DNA from: Symsagittifera roscoffensis
Lineage: Eukaryota > Xenacoelomorpha > Acoela > Convolutidae
Assembly: GCF_963678635.1 (NCBI RefSeq)
Contig: NC_087064.1
Coordinates: 83,013,847-83,077,846, forward strand
DNA length: 64,000 bases
Direction of reading: 5' to 3'
Below the pieces are notes generated by a model. That model had not been told where the DNA came from and ran no database searches. It saw only the letters and a list, made by a program, of their open reading frames with translations. Of the stretch, positions 12,531-22,389 are shown in pieces. Position numbers and translations under genes: made by a program. Positions within the stretch are counted from its first letter, which is position 1, and every line of letters starts with the position of its first letter.

Positions 12531-14256
12531 TCACCTCGTGTTCTTCGCCCTCGAGGTACCCGACCCAGATATATTTGACACTGTGATCTGTTTCAATTGT
12601 GCCTCTTCGTCGTCGGAGCTGATCACAATCTCCTCCCAAGCCTTCAGCTGTTCATAGGATCGCATCCACTCCCTTTGTTCTTGCAATCCCTTCGCTTGAT
12701 TCGGTAAGCTCTTCACCTTCGACTCCCGGTTCAAACAGAAGGAATTGTGAAGACTCAGGCTTACATTCTTCGCCAGGTCCTCCTCCAGTATCGACTCCCT
12801 CGCTCTAGTGTTGTCTCTGGATACTCTACCCACTCTTGACCACCCCGTCGTGATTGCATTTCGATGGGTCAGCAGAGGTCTCTTGAAGGCATCTGGTCCT
12901 ATCTCGGCCTGGAATTGTCGATATTCCTTTTGATGTTTCCTCATGTGATCCTTCGTATGTTTCCTCATGTGATCCCTCATGTGATCCTTCCACCACATAT
13001 AACCAGGATGTTAACGTCGCGCGAAACCAAGGAAAGAATCTCAAGCGGCTCCACATGTGTCTGACTTCCATTGGTATGGCGAAGACCTTGCATGCGGTCT
13101 CGAACAACTCAAGTCTCCTGCTGTAATCTATCGCGTGAATCGACTCAGCTGTTGGCGTCTTCGATTCCCGATACTTTGCTATGTTTTCTTCCATCCATCG
13201 TAGAGCCAGCATTGTGCTCACCACCAAGATGGTCACTTTTTGTTGATGCTCGGGTAGTCCCAACGACTTGATTTCTTCCACATCCCAGATCAGGCAGAGA
13301 TTGGCGTGGTCTGGGTACCACACTGTCTGCGCCAGACAGTGGCATGGACAATCCCCGTGTGTGAGATCGATGCTCCTAAGATTGCGTTCTCCCGAGGCTT
13401 CTAGGAGAGGCTCAAGTTCCATCATCTTCTCGTGTATCACGTCAATCTCTTCCAAGTTTGGAGCACCTACTATGGGTTTCCCGATCACGTTTTGTCTCTC
13501 GTGGTCACTTGTATTTTCGCTCTCCAAGCCTAGAAGTTCTTCACCCCAGATTTCACTCAAGTCGTCCCTTTGTTCATTCGGCACTGTTCCTCGGATCTTC
13601 CTCAACAGCTTGTGTGAATGATGTGATATCCGAGCCAGTCTTACACATTTGGGCACTGAGAAGGCTTTGTCTATCAATACCCTCTGGCTAGACACTTCTA
13701 CCATCGCCATGTGTAATGGGTAGTGGCTGCCACATAGGTTGGCCATCACTGACCCCACTAGGGACTTCGCATTTAGAGGCAGACCATAGGCTTCGCTCAT
13801 GGGGAATCCCATCTCCGCTTCGAGTCCAACCTTCCAACTCTTGATGTGTTTCTGGGTCACTTGCAACACTCCGGGCCATGACTCCACGCTCAACGCGGTC
13901 ACCAAGTGGTGTTCTGACTCTAGCCTCTCCAGTGACTGGAGACTGCACATTCTTGAGAAGAATCCCAGAGCTGTTGCTAGGTTCACCGTGGTACTCGCGT
14001 AACACTCAGCCACTATCTGTATCTCACTTTTCTCCCTTTCGGCGATGTCCTCAAACCAGGTGACTAGGTCTTCTTTCTGGAAAGACTGTATCCTGACGCA
14101 TGATCGTCCATCGCAGGTGTGCTCGCTATTCCCACACGTCGAGTCAAGACAACTGCCCGGCTCCATCTTCTTTACCGACCCTGTTCCACTCGTCATCTCG
14201 CTTGACTCCCTCACATGAGGCAGGATCAGTCTATGTACTATACTCAAGGTCGCCAA
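12531..14256 (-). CDS. unrecognised 3' ORF of element A, last segment, frameshifted
   Basis: Two minus-strand frames make up this segment: 14256-12826 (476 codons) and 12998-12531. The first starts cysteine-rich (about residues 35-55) and continues as a soluble, mixed-charge protein. At about 12.94-12.99 kb a short repeat built on 'tcatgtgatcc' is present and the plausible reading switches frame there. The second frame ends with an acidic SSDDEE segment near the C terminus. Copy-number change in that repeat is a simple cause of the shift. I recognise no family. Its position between the esterase region and the LTR is where envelope genes sit in other LTR elements, but I see no signal peptide and no membrane anchor. 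Together with the three upstream segments it forms about 6 kb of same-strand coding sequence. Confidence 0.5.
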
Positions 14257-14720
14257 ATTTCATCCTCTGTCGGCGCTAATCTCACTCGCTCAGTGACTTC
14301 CTCGATCAGGCTCGCATGGGGATGTGGACACCAGGAGGGCCTGAGCAATTTCCACACTACTCCCAGATTCGTGGTCAACATGCCCTTCCCGTTACCCATT
14401 TTTAGTTCCACTCTTTTACTTGAGCGTGGCACACTTATTACTTCCGGTGTTCTCTCGAGAATCAAACCCAGGCTAGGTCTCTCTCTCTCCACAGTGTCTA
14501 TCTCTATTATCTTCTCTGTCCAGAACTTCAGCAGCTCCGCCACCTCATAGTTTCTGTGGGCACCTCCAGCTTCTAAGTCCAAGAAAGGGTTGTTCGCCAT
14601 CCCCATCACTCCAGAAACATACTGGTACTCTCCCTTTTTGTTGGGTTTCAAGTACTCTCTTGACGAAGCCAAGTTACGGTTTCTCCTCAAACTTCTTGTT
14701 GAAGAATCTCCGTATCTCAT
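14244..14720 (-). CDS. unrecognised 3' ORF of element A, segment 158 codons
   Basis: This minus-strand open frame overlaps the segment before it (15195-14674) by about 46 bases and the next one (from 14256) by about 13 bases, each in another frame. The protein-like part begins around NRNLASSREYLKP, where the upstream frame ends, so the two were probably one reading frame separated by an indel near 14.69 kb. No conserved motif was recognised. Composition is soluble with mixed charges. Confidence 0.45.
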   Translation of the reverse strand: MRYGDSSTRSLRRNRNLASSREYLKPNKKGEYQYVSGVMGMANNPFLDLEAGGAHRNYEVAELLKFWTEKIIEIDTVERERPSLGLILERTPEVISVPRSSKRVELKMGNGKGMLTTNLGVVWKLLRPSWCPHPHASLIEEVTERVRLAPTEDEIWRP

Positions 14721-15195
14721 CTAACTTCCTGTGGCTCTCTAGAGATTGCCTAGAACCATCCTCCTTTTCTATCCCAGTACTCTGGTACACATTCAAGATG
14801 ACTGTGGAGACTCTCCTTTCCAGCGTCTTGCTTCCAATTGCTCTCTGGTGACATGCTAGGATGGTACTGTCAGTCATCATCGACATTGTCCATCTCAAGA
14901 AACAAGTAGCATCTTTCCTCCTTGCCAGACTCAAGCCTGAGTTATCCCTAGCAACGTGCTGCATCAGCATTCGATATACCTCTAGACTCTTGCCTCCCAA
15001 CTTCAACTTGTCGTATGAAGTCAGTGTCACTAACTCTATCCCCAACAGGCTCCACGCGAACATCAGTTGTCCTGCGGTCCTAATGAAGGGATTCGCCATC
15101 AACGGCGATGCCGATGAGGATGTTCTCATCGCTTCTTCAAAATGATCTTTTAACAAGTTCTGCCAAGTTCTCTTCAGTTGGCTCCCCAATTCCAA
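14674..15195 (-). CDS. unrecognised 3' ORF of element A, segment 173 codons
   Basis: Minus-strand frame continuing the long 3' coding region. It overlaps the end of the preceding frame (stop at 15174) by 22 bases in a different frame, which suggests an indel at about 15.18 kb rather than a separate gene. It is predicted mostly helical, with a short hydrophobic patch (QLMFAWSLLGIEL, about residues 43-55) too short and too charged around it to be a clear membrane segment. I do not recognise the family. Confidence 0.45.
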   Translation of the reverse strand: MELGSQLKRTWQNLLKDHFEEAMRTSSSASPLMANPFIRTAGQLMFAWSLLGIELVTLTSYDKLKLGGKSLEVYRMLMQHVARDNSGLSLARRKDATCFLRWTMSMMTDSTILACHQRAIGSKTLERRVSTVILNVYQSTGIEKEDGSRQSLESHRKLDEIRRFFNKKFEEKP

Positions 15196-17225
15196 TTTAT
15201 TGACACTTCACTGTCGAGCTTCTTCAGGCAGTCTTCCAATTCCTGCAATGTTTCCAGGGCCACCCACCACGGTCGGGAGGTGTTCCTCGTTTTATTCTTC
15301 TCAAGAGGATCGCTAGTCACTTGCTTCCCAGTAACCTGGTGTCCATTCGAGACCCATTCTTTGCCGACGTCCACTTCCCAGGTCTGCCCGCTCGTCGAAC
15401 CTCGCTTCATTTTTATCCTCTGAGGCTTGAAGTCTTCTTCCGTTGTTGAGCTGGTGGGGATCTCCATCTCTTTTTCTACGTCGAGCAGTTTCCTCGGCTC
15501 GTAGCTACTCTTGTAGGCTGCTGTCTTCCATCGTGCCAGAATCATGGAAGCTGTCTCTCTCAATTTTCTCTCCAAAACCGCATCCGCTGAAGGACTGCCC
15601 AATCCCTCCACGTCTCTCTTCCTCTTGCGAGACCTCACGTCCTTACTCGAGGGCGTTGTCGTTATCATCACTGATTCGACTTCCTTGTCTCCATCCAACC
15701 CTTCCAACTCTTGCCTCCCCCATGCTTGAGCCTTAAGGATATTAGTACTTTTAATTATATTACTAGATCCGACCTTATCCCCCCTTACATGTTCAATTAT
15801 TTTATTGTCAGTTTTTTGTTTCAGAGTAGAGCTGTTTTTACATTTGTCTTCCTTGTTCTTTCGTGATGCCTTCCTCAACTCGACCATCTTGCTCAGCAGC
15901 TCTCCTCTAGCTTTCTCCTCCAGGCCTGTCCCCATCAGGACAGGCTCTCCGAATTTCACCACTGTGTCCCACAGCTCCTCCTTAAAGTCGTCCAATGTGG
16001 TGTCGTCGTCCACTTCTCGATTAAAATCGCTCAAGAATTTTCGCCAAGCATCCTCATCCAGAGTGCCTAGGAAGGCATCCCTGTTTCCCTCGAAGGTGTT
16101 CTTCTCCCTTCTCATCGCACTCAGGAAGATCATTCCCATGTTGGGATTCTCGCTCGTCAGTGGCAACTCTAGATTCTTGCGGGGAGATGAGGTCAGAGGT
16201 GGCGTGGGTGTGTCTGCCCAATTTTCTCCACTCAGATCTTTCAACAGTTCTTGCGTGGTGAACTCTTCCTCCGATGGCTTCTGCTCCGGTATGTTTCCCA
16301 CCTCCATATCCTCTCCTGCCTCACTGAGAGTCTCATCCATGCTCTCCTCTCCCGATTCTGCTTCTCTTCTCTCAAGAATCCTCCTGAATCGATCTTCTAT
16401 GGGACCACTCCTTTTATCCCCAGGGGTGTCCACTGACAGGGGTGATGGTGTCGCTGGACCCGTTTTCTTATACTCTGTCCGAGCCACATACAATGGGCCT
16501 GCTGCATCCAGCTCCTTTCCCTACTGTCTCATTTCCACCTGCTCTACTCCGTAAGGTGCCCGGTATCTCCTTGTGGCAAACACCATCTCGTCTCCTTTCA
16601 GTTGGATATGTCCTTCATTCACGATCATCCTGCCATCGTCCCACACCGGCAACTTGTTCTCTAGACCTGCCCGCTCAAGTGTTCTCAAGGCATCTCGTAC
16701 CTCGAATTTCGGGGGCATCGACCCTCTCGTTTTCTTGGCTTGAGTTGTCCATGAATTTATTTTCGCATCGCTGGTATGAAAATAAATCGCTGCAGAGTAG
16801 CCGATGAAGAGAGGATCCCAGCCGTCAATGAACTCCTTCTGCTGATCTTCGGTTGCTGCTCTCGCAAAGAGGGACGGGACCACCAGGGAGCTGTTCATCC
16901 CCAGGGTCATTCTCCTCACTGTTGGAAATTCTGGAATGCTTGCTGGCAGGACTTCCTTCTCCAATATCGCCTCTAGCTCCCTTTTCACCAGCTTGAAGCT
17001 CTTCTTCCATGCGGGAATTCTCAAGATCTCTTGTCCATTTGCTGTCAGGGGATTTAGGTTCCAGAACTTGGGATAGGTTTCGATGGGGCCTTCGCGCTTG
17101 CCTCCCATCCTGCACTGCAGTTGTCCTGGGAAACTGTATATCACCAACTCCGGATCCTCCACCTTTCCGAAGAGCACCGTGTTGCTCATCTGTGCCCTTA
17201 GCACCTCCTGCTGGTGTTGTCCCAT
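15174..17225 (-). CDS. unrecognised 3' ORF of element A, long segment with an in-frame TAG
   Basis: Frames 17225-16521 and 16493-15174 are in the same register and are separated only by a TAG at 16521-16523, so this is one 680-codon frame with a single stop. The first part is globular-looking. The second part is long, acidic and low-complexity at first (proline/serine/glutamate-rich, about 16.45-16.2 kb), then basic with KRKR-type clusters near 15.64 and 15.85 kb that could be nuclear localisation signals. No catalytic motif is recognised. Upstream it joins the frame of 18504-17225 by a frameshift at about 17.22 kb. Confidence 0.5.
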
Positions 17226-18504
17226 CTAATATGCTTATGAGGCTCACGTGGGTCACTGAGTACCGATAAGCTGTCACCAGAGGATCTGGAAACGCGAACG
17301 TGACGGCCGGTCCATAGATACAGGTTAAGACCTCCTCTAGCCCCCGGATCATCTCCATGGGGTCCGATCTCATGGCCAGGCATAGGTCCGTCAACAGAGG
17401 CATGCCTGCATTCACTTTCCTCCACTCATCTCTTGTCTTCGGGCTCTTTTCTTCACCAGTCAGGTGCCGGTTTTGCATCAGCAGGTACTGCACCAGCAGC
17501 GTCTTTAGTCCGGCAGCACACTTATACGAATAGGTGTCAATACTCGAGTGTGTTCTTCCCATCGACAGAGGCTCTCCGTATTTCATCAGTCGGTGAAATG
17601 ACACCAGTTCCCAGTGGGTTAGAAGCACCAATGTCAAGTACCCGTCAATCTGGAGTGTGTCCACGCCCCGACTGAACATGTATGCTGGGCCCATATTGAA
17701 CAGGTACCTTGGGTAAACCAGGTACAGTGCCAGCAACAGACTGATGGGCATATTCAATATTTCCTGTATGAAGGCTCCAAAGATGGTCTCCTTCGCGCTG
17801 TACACTCCAGCCAGGAACTCTTTTCCCCAACAAGGACTCAAAAACTCAAAAATCTCGTGATCCCTCCTCGTCCTCAGCTCACCCCTTGCGTGCTCCCTCC
17901 AGAATCCTCCAATCGTGACTTCGTTGGCTGCTGTGACGAACCTGCCAACAGTCATTTCCCTCTTCTCGGCCACTTCCAGCTGCTCCTCAAGAAAATCCCA
18001 GATCTGCTTCACCAGAAGTGGTGCACCTTCTCTTGTCTTCTCCGTGGCGTTCTCCAGCCTTGGTGTCAGGAAGGGCCACCTGCCTCTCTCTTGTGTCAGT
18101 CGATACACCATCGACTGCAGCTGCTTCTCCGCTGCGGCCACGTTCTTCCTCTCGTTGCTCGGCCCTCTAGATTTACTGGTGGAGCTTGTGATGGTCAACT
18201 CCATGCTTCGAAACCACAGACTGGCCGTCAGGTGAGTCACCACTGGATGATCATCCCCTATAATCGGACTGAGCTTGAGTTGCCTAGCGAAGTTGGATAT
18301 CTCTAGCAAGAGGACCTCGTCCAATACGATGAGGATGTCAGCCAACTCGTAGAAGCCCCTCAACGCGTGGGACACATGCGCCCACGCCGCCGCCAGTTCT
18401 GATCTGCGAAGCCTCAAGTTCGTAGATTCCAGCTCCCGATTAGGAGCTGCCATCAGAATACGCCACCCATTCCCTTCTGCTATCAAGATCAAGATCGCAT
18501 ACAC
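17210..18504 (-). CDS. unrecognised 3' ORF of element A, helical segment
   Basis: The frame starts at about 18504, overlapping the end of the second SGNH-like segment (stop at 18440) in another frame. It stays protein-like until about 17220, where the plausible reading moves into the frame of 17225-15174. The remainder of its own frame to 16825 is low-complexity and looks like a shadow. The product is largely helical with several hydrophobic helices, such as ISLLLALYLVYP near residues 253-264, and may be membrane-associated or simply a compact helical protein. I do not recognise a family. The overlap may be a frameshifted fusion to the esterase-like segment. Confidence 0.5.
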
Positions 18505-19300
18505 AAATTGCAGAGCTGGGGGGCATGCTCGCGTACCCTGGGGACGTCGTGAACGCTACTTTTGTCTTGGAGCCAAATCGAGAGGCAACGTTCTCTTGTA
18601 CTTCATTCATGGCTGCAAATAATGTCTGGATGGCTTCCCAGATCTTCTTCGGTGCCGGTTCATCACCCTTGAGCTGCTCAAGAAACCCCGTCGCATGCAA
18701 GTGATCGTTCATCCCTGCAAACAGCAGTAGCTCAGGCTCACAAGGCATCTCCGATTTTATTGCCACCACCAGGGTTAACATCTGGTTTAGCTCCGCTCCC
18801 GGCAGTGAATATATCAGAGTTTCCGGCCAAAATAACTTGGGAGACGTTCCCTCAAAGTCCGATCCCGCCACGATGACCACCCTCGCAGCGGCTGGGTCTG
18901 CCCTGTCATAAACTGCCAAGGTTTTAGCCAGCTGCGTATTCCCGCAGGGTTTACCGTATCTGAGGTTGTTGGCTAATCTCGTACCCTCATACGCGGCGTC
19001 TGGTAATTCCATTTCTCTCGGATCCATCAGTTTGTCCACCACCCTCAACTGTGCTGGAGTGGCCACCCTAATCCTGGCAATGCTGGTTTGGTGCTTGGGA
19101 GGCTCCACCACGAGTCCCGGACTCCCCAATGACTTGAGAGGTCTGTAGTTGATAGGTACCATCACCGATTTTGTGGGAATCCCAGTCAGATCCGCCGTCT
19201 CCATCATTTTCGCTCTCGAGAAATGTGTCTCGTGAGCCTTCAGCCATTCCACGCACTGGTGTCTACCCAAGTCTTCGTGCGACACCCGCTCAAGACCCAA
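18440..19300 (-). CDS. second SGNH-like segment of element A
   Basis: The frame is in register with the esterase segment upstream (20182-19313), separated from it only by a TAG at 19313-19315. Its core reads VVIVAGSDFEG (18851-18865 encodes GSDFE), where SGNH enzymes have block I G-D-S, and later LLLFAGMNDHL (GMND encoded by 18704-18715), where they have block III G-x-N-D. The canonical GDS order is changed to GSD and I cannot place a block V D-x-x-H, so it may be a catalytically dead copy or a diverged enzyme. It follows directly on a segment with intact blocks III and V, which suggests internal duplication of the esterase region. Confidence 0.5.
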   Translation of the reverse strand: MGLERVSHEDLGRHQCVEWLKAHETHFSRAKMMETADLTGIPTKSVMVPINYRPLKSLGSPGLVVEPPKHQTSIARIRVATPAQLRVVDKLMDPREMELPDAAYEGTRLANNLRYGKPCGNTQLAKTLAVYDRADPAAARVVIVAGSDFEGTSPKLFWPETLIYSLPGAELNQMLTLVVAIKSEMPCEPELLLFAGMNDHLHATGFLEQLKGDEPAPKKIWEAIQTLFAAMNEVQENVASRFGSKTKVAFTTSPGYASMPPSSAICVCDLDLDSRREWVAYSDGSS

Positions 19301-19312
19301 AGCTTTCGCTAA

Positions 19313-20182
19313 CTACAGCCTGCATTCCAGGTCTTCCAAGTCCAGCTCCTTCACCTTCTCCACATATCTCGACCTGCTGGTCTCCGCTGGCCTCTCCGGT
19401 TTCTTCTTCTCCCCCACCACCACCGAGGATATTACTGATCCCTGAGGAGTTGATGACGTTGCCTCCTCAGCCTCCATGGGCGCGGCGCCCGGCAACTTGG
19501 TCCGGCTGTTCCTCGAACTGTCTCTAGAATCGGCCATCGCACCAAAGCGACTGGACAAAGCCCTCGGGTTGAAGAAGGGTGGATTTGGGGGTGGTCCGAA
19601 TGTGACCTGTGCCGTCTCTAGCAACTCTGCCTCCAATGCGCTTATGTGCCTTTGGAAGACGTCATTTAACCACTCCACCCCTCTGGGCCTATCAAAGTGA
19701 ATCCCATCCGAAGATGCATCGTCAGGGAAAGCAGATAGCTCCATTTGCTCGGCCACGTCCAACAGCCCAACGGGGAGGACGCTTTTTTGGTGTATCTGCC
19801 TGATTATTTCGTTCAGGTTTCGCACTTTTGTGTTCATCTCCATTGCATGTTGGTCCGCTTTCATGTTGTAAGGGATGGTGCACACCGTAAGAATGGCCGG
19901 ATCCATTTGAATTCGCAATTCCTCAAGAATGCAGCTCATCTTATCGTGCAGCCTCGTCACCTTCCTTGCTTCCCCCCTGGACACGTCATTCGTCCCGACC
20001 ATCAGAGTCACCGTGTATACTCTTGCCATCCCTAGCATCTCAAATGTTGCTAACATCTGCGGCTCAAGATCCCCGTTTGCCAATGGGACTGGATCCGGGT
20101 CAGCACACGCAACAAGCTGTCCCCTATGATCAGGTGGACCGCCCCCTTGGGCACACGTGGCTGCGTGAGTTATTCCACCCAA
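19313..20182 (-). CDS. SGNH/GDSL-type esterase, blocks III and V
   Basis: This minus-strand frame contains LMVGTNDVSR (GTND encoded by 19985-19996), the block III signature of SGNH/GDSL hydrolases, and SDGIHFDRPRG (DGIHF encoded by 19694-19708), the block V D-x-x-H with the catalytic aspartate and histidine. Block I, HLIIGDSLLRVL with the nucleophile serine, lies just upstream at 20110-20124 but in the frame of the coiled-coil ORF, so one indel at about 20.05-20.1 kb separates the nucleophile from the rest. The family hydrolyses esters. An esterase next to a coiled coil is the layout of ORF1 proteins in CR1/L2 LINEs. In an LTR element it is unusual. Confidence 0.7.
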   Translation of the reverse strand: MGGITHAATCAQGGGPPDHRGQLVACADPDPVPLANGDLEPQMLATFEMLGMARVYTVTLMVGTNDVSRGEARKVTRLHDKMSCILEELRIQMDPAILTVCTIPYNMKADQHAMEMNTKVRNLNEIIRQIHQKSVLPVGLLDVAEQMELSAFPDDASSDGIHFDRPRGVEWLNDVFQRHISALEAELLETAQVTFGPPPNPPFFNPRALSSRFGAMADSRDSSRNSRTKLPGAAPMEAEEATSSTPQGSVISSVVVGEKKKPERPAETSRSRYVEKVKELDLEDLECRL

Positions 20183-21361
20183 GCCGCGTCATGGAAGCAA
20201 TCTCTTCTGTCTCTCTGCGCCGTGCTCCAGTCCATCCGATTGTGCCTGTGGTATCTACCTTCCGTATTCTTCTTGTAACTTGAGATCACCACACTCCTGA
20301 CAGGTTGCTCCCCCCACGTCGAGGGTAGCTCCACTCTTGCTGGACTCTCGCGACTCCTTAGCTGTAGCCGCTCGTGCAACTCTTTCAGTCGTGACGAGCT
20401 ACCACTCACCTGACTACTACCCGGGGTCGAACTTGGTGTATATCCAGGCAGCGCGACGTCCATCAACGGGCGTATTACTTGTGTCTCTAGACCACGTAGG
20501 GAGAACGCTGATTCAGTCGGTATCCACACTTCCAACCCTTCGTTCATATTTTCTTGAGCCGCGCGATCGAGGTTAAATCGTCCCTTCGACCTAGGAGCTT
20601 CATCCACCTCCATACGTGACTCTGGTCTTGAGCCGGTCACCACCCGCTCTTTGGGCCTAGCCCCTTTCTGCATGTCGAGCTCGCGTTGTCGTTGCTGGAT
20701 CCTTTCAAGCTCCGACTTCAACTGCTCGCAATTCGCGGCATTCTCTCGCACCCTTTCTGCCTGTAGCTGTTCAGCTCTTAACATGTCCAATTCCCTCCGC
20801 GCTTGATCCCTCTCAAGTTTTGCCTGATCTCTCTCGAGCTTCGCTTGATCCCGGTCGAGGGTTCGCCTTGTTCCTCTCCCGCTGAGTCCTCTCAAGCTCT
20901 CTCTTCTTGATACTGACGTCCGGATACGCTTCCCCCGTTTGCTGCGCCCGTGTTATCAACGGTGTCTTACTCGTGCTCTGGCCCGTGGATCTGACTGATG
21001 GTCTGACCGGAAGTGGGAACTCCCCTGCACCATACTCAGTATTGTTACTCAAGCCAGGGTTTCTTGCCAAGTCGAACCCCCTTATTGCTCCATCCACGTT
21101 CCAGGACAGCCACCTGGTTTGCTCTTGATTGGATATTCCATCGGTGGTGTAGCCTACCATCAAAACCGCTTCTGTCGCAGACTCCCGGCACTCGCCCTGT
21201 TCCTCCAACTGGAGGATGGCATTCAACATCACTGCCATTCTCTCATCCACTTGAGTATAATCCAGGTCCCTCAGATGTCTGTACAACTCGTCGAGTGTGG
21301 GTTTTTTCAAAGCCGATGGCATGGACTTCCAGAATCGATCTGCCATTTCCGTAGTTTCCAA
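20050..21361 (-). CDS. coiled-coil protein leading into the GDSL esterase block I
   Basis: The reading begins at about 21346 (first ATG, MADRFWKSM) and continues to about 20.85 kb, then changes frame and runs from 20895 to a TAA at 20170-20172. In the same frame beyond that TAA it reads on to HLIIGDSLL at 20110-20124. The centre (about 20.83-20.67 kb) is a heptad-like coiled coil with repeated DQAKLER units. The N-terminal domain (DELYRHLRDLDYT...) matches the start of the element B frame at 62931 (DEIYQQLIDCDFT), which supports it as a real gene. The natural product is probably coiled coil plus esterase, here broken by one frameshift and one stop before the nucleophile. Confidence 0.6.
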
Positions 21362-21375
21362 GTGATCTTGAGTAT

Positions 21376-21774
21376 TAGCAACTTGAGTTTTACCTGAGCA
21401 ACTTGAGTTTACTTCTTGAGGTGTCGTTCAATTTACGTTCTCTTTCTTCAATTGAATACAGTTGGGTAGTCAATTCGACTTTACCAAATCAATCTGAAAA
21501 TAACACCCGATTTTTAGACCAACAGGCTGTGTTCCTAACCTAAAAACCCCTTTCACTACTATGGTTAAAACCCTTTCCTTTTCGTCCTACTAAAATAGTT
21601 CAATTGGAAATTTTCTAAAAACATGCAGATTCACTTTATGTTTTAGCACCATCAATCATTTAAAATATTAATTGTCATGCCAATCACCTCTAAGATTCTT
21701 TACCTGTTTTGTACCCCCACACCTAACTCGAGATTTTTGCCTCATGCCCAACTCAAGACCCCCGTGTACCCGAC
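21376..21774 (-). other. non-coding gap between macro ORF and coiled-coil ORF
   Basis: About 400 bases without a supported frame. On the minus strand it lies upstream of the coiled-coil/esterase ORF. Element B has a gap of similar size at the same place (62471-62930), so it may hold a promoter or translation signal for the downstream ORF. Repeats of 'aacttgagtttac' are visible at about 21.38-21.42 kb. Confidence 0.35.
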
Positions 21775-22389
21775 TCAGGCGATGCTCAAGTAGTATTTCT
21801 TGTGAAGATGCACCATTATTTCAGTTTCTGCGAAGACCAGGTGTAGGATAGCGTACAATTCACTTGGGCTCAATTTGCCCCTGTTTGGGTCATACACCGG
21901 CATTGAGACCTCCGTTATCCCTCTTTCAATCATGAAGTCTCTTAGTCTTGTTAGTGCCAACATCACGTGTTCGGGATCGATCGTGTTCCTGTCATTGACC
22001 CTCGTCACTAGGAAGCACAGGTATTTGCCCGTGACTTGTGCTACTGATGGTGGAAGCGCTGCCATTCCTCCCAGTCCTGGTCTCTGTCTAAACAGAAACT
22101 CCACGTTCTGGTACTCTCTCTTGAAGTCAGCTTCCAGTCTTGATTTGAAACTCATGTCCGCCGTGATACAGATTGCGCTAGTCCTGTCTGACAGAATGAA
22201 GTCACTATCCGTTATCAGGATATTTTCTGAGTATTCGTTTGGTATTTCAAACTTCGTTTTGAAATTCCGTCCTATGGTAGGCTCGGCCTCCTCCCCTTCC
22301 AGTTCCAGTCCGCACTTTTCTCTCACTTCTCCGAGCTTCTTTATCATCAAATTTTCGGTGTGGGTAAGTCCTACCCCACTCCCCGGACA
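21775..22389 (-). CDS. macro-domain-like ORF after integrase (element A)
   Basis: The frame is open from 22575, but the part before about 22380 overlaps the end of pol in another frame, so the protein-specific part starts around GVGLTHTENL. The sequence then resembles a macro (ADP-ribose-binding) domain: a strand ending ICITADMSFKSRLEADFKREY where macro domains have the A-D-x-S...I-x-x-x-F region, then KYLCFLVTRVND (the Y-L-x-x-V-T-K strand), LTRLRDFMIERGITEVSMP (helix plus strand) and a C-terminal SELYAILHLVFAETEIMVHLH. The glycine-rich loop is weakly kept (PGLGG). Macro domains bind or hydrolyse ADP-ribose and occur in some animal retroelement polyproteins. Element B carries the same ORF (62470 end) at high similarity, which supports selection. 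Confidence 0.6.
   Translation of the reverse strand, partial: CPGSGVGLTHTENLMIKKLGEVREKCGLELEGEEAEPTIGRNFKTKFEIPNEYSENILITDSDFILSDRTSAICITADMSFKSRLEADFKREYQNVEFLFRQRPGLGGMAALPPSVAQVTGKYLCFLVTRVNDRNTIDPEHVMLALTRLRDFMIERGITEVSMPVYDPNRGKLSPSELYAILHLVFAETEIMVHLHKKYYLSIA

Noticed and set aside
13268-16554. Plus-strand frames up to 249 codons opposite the 3' ORFs of element A
   Set aside because: Serine- and leucine-rich translations of the complement of an acidic/basic coding strand; shadows.
12531-18504. Envelope glycoprotein gene of element A
   Set aside because: Position would fit, but no signal peptide, cysteine-rich ectodomain, fusion motif or membrane anchor was seen.
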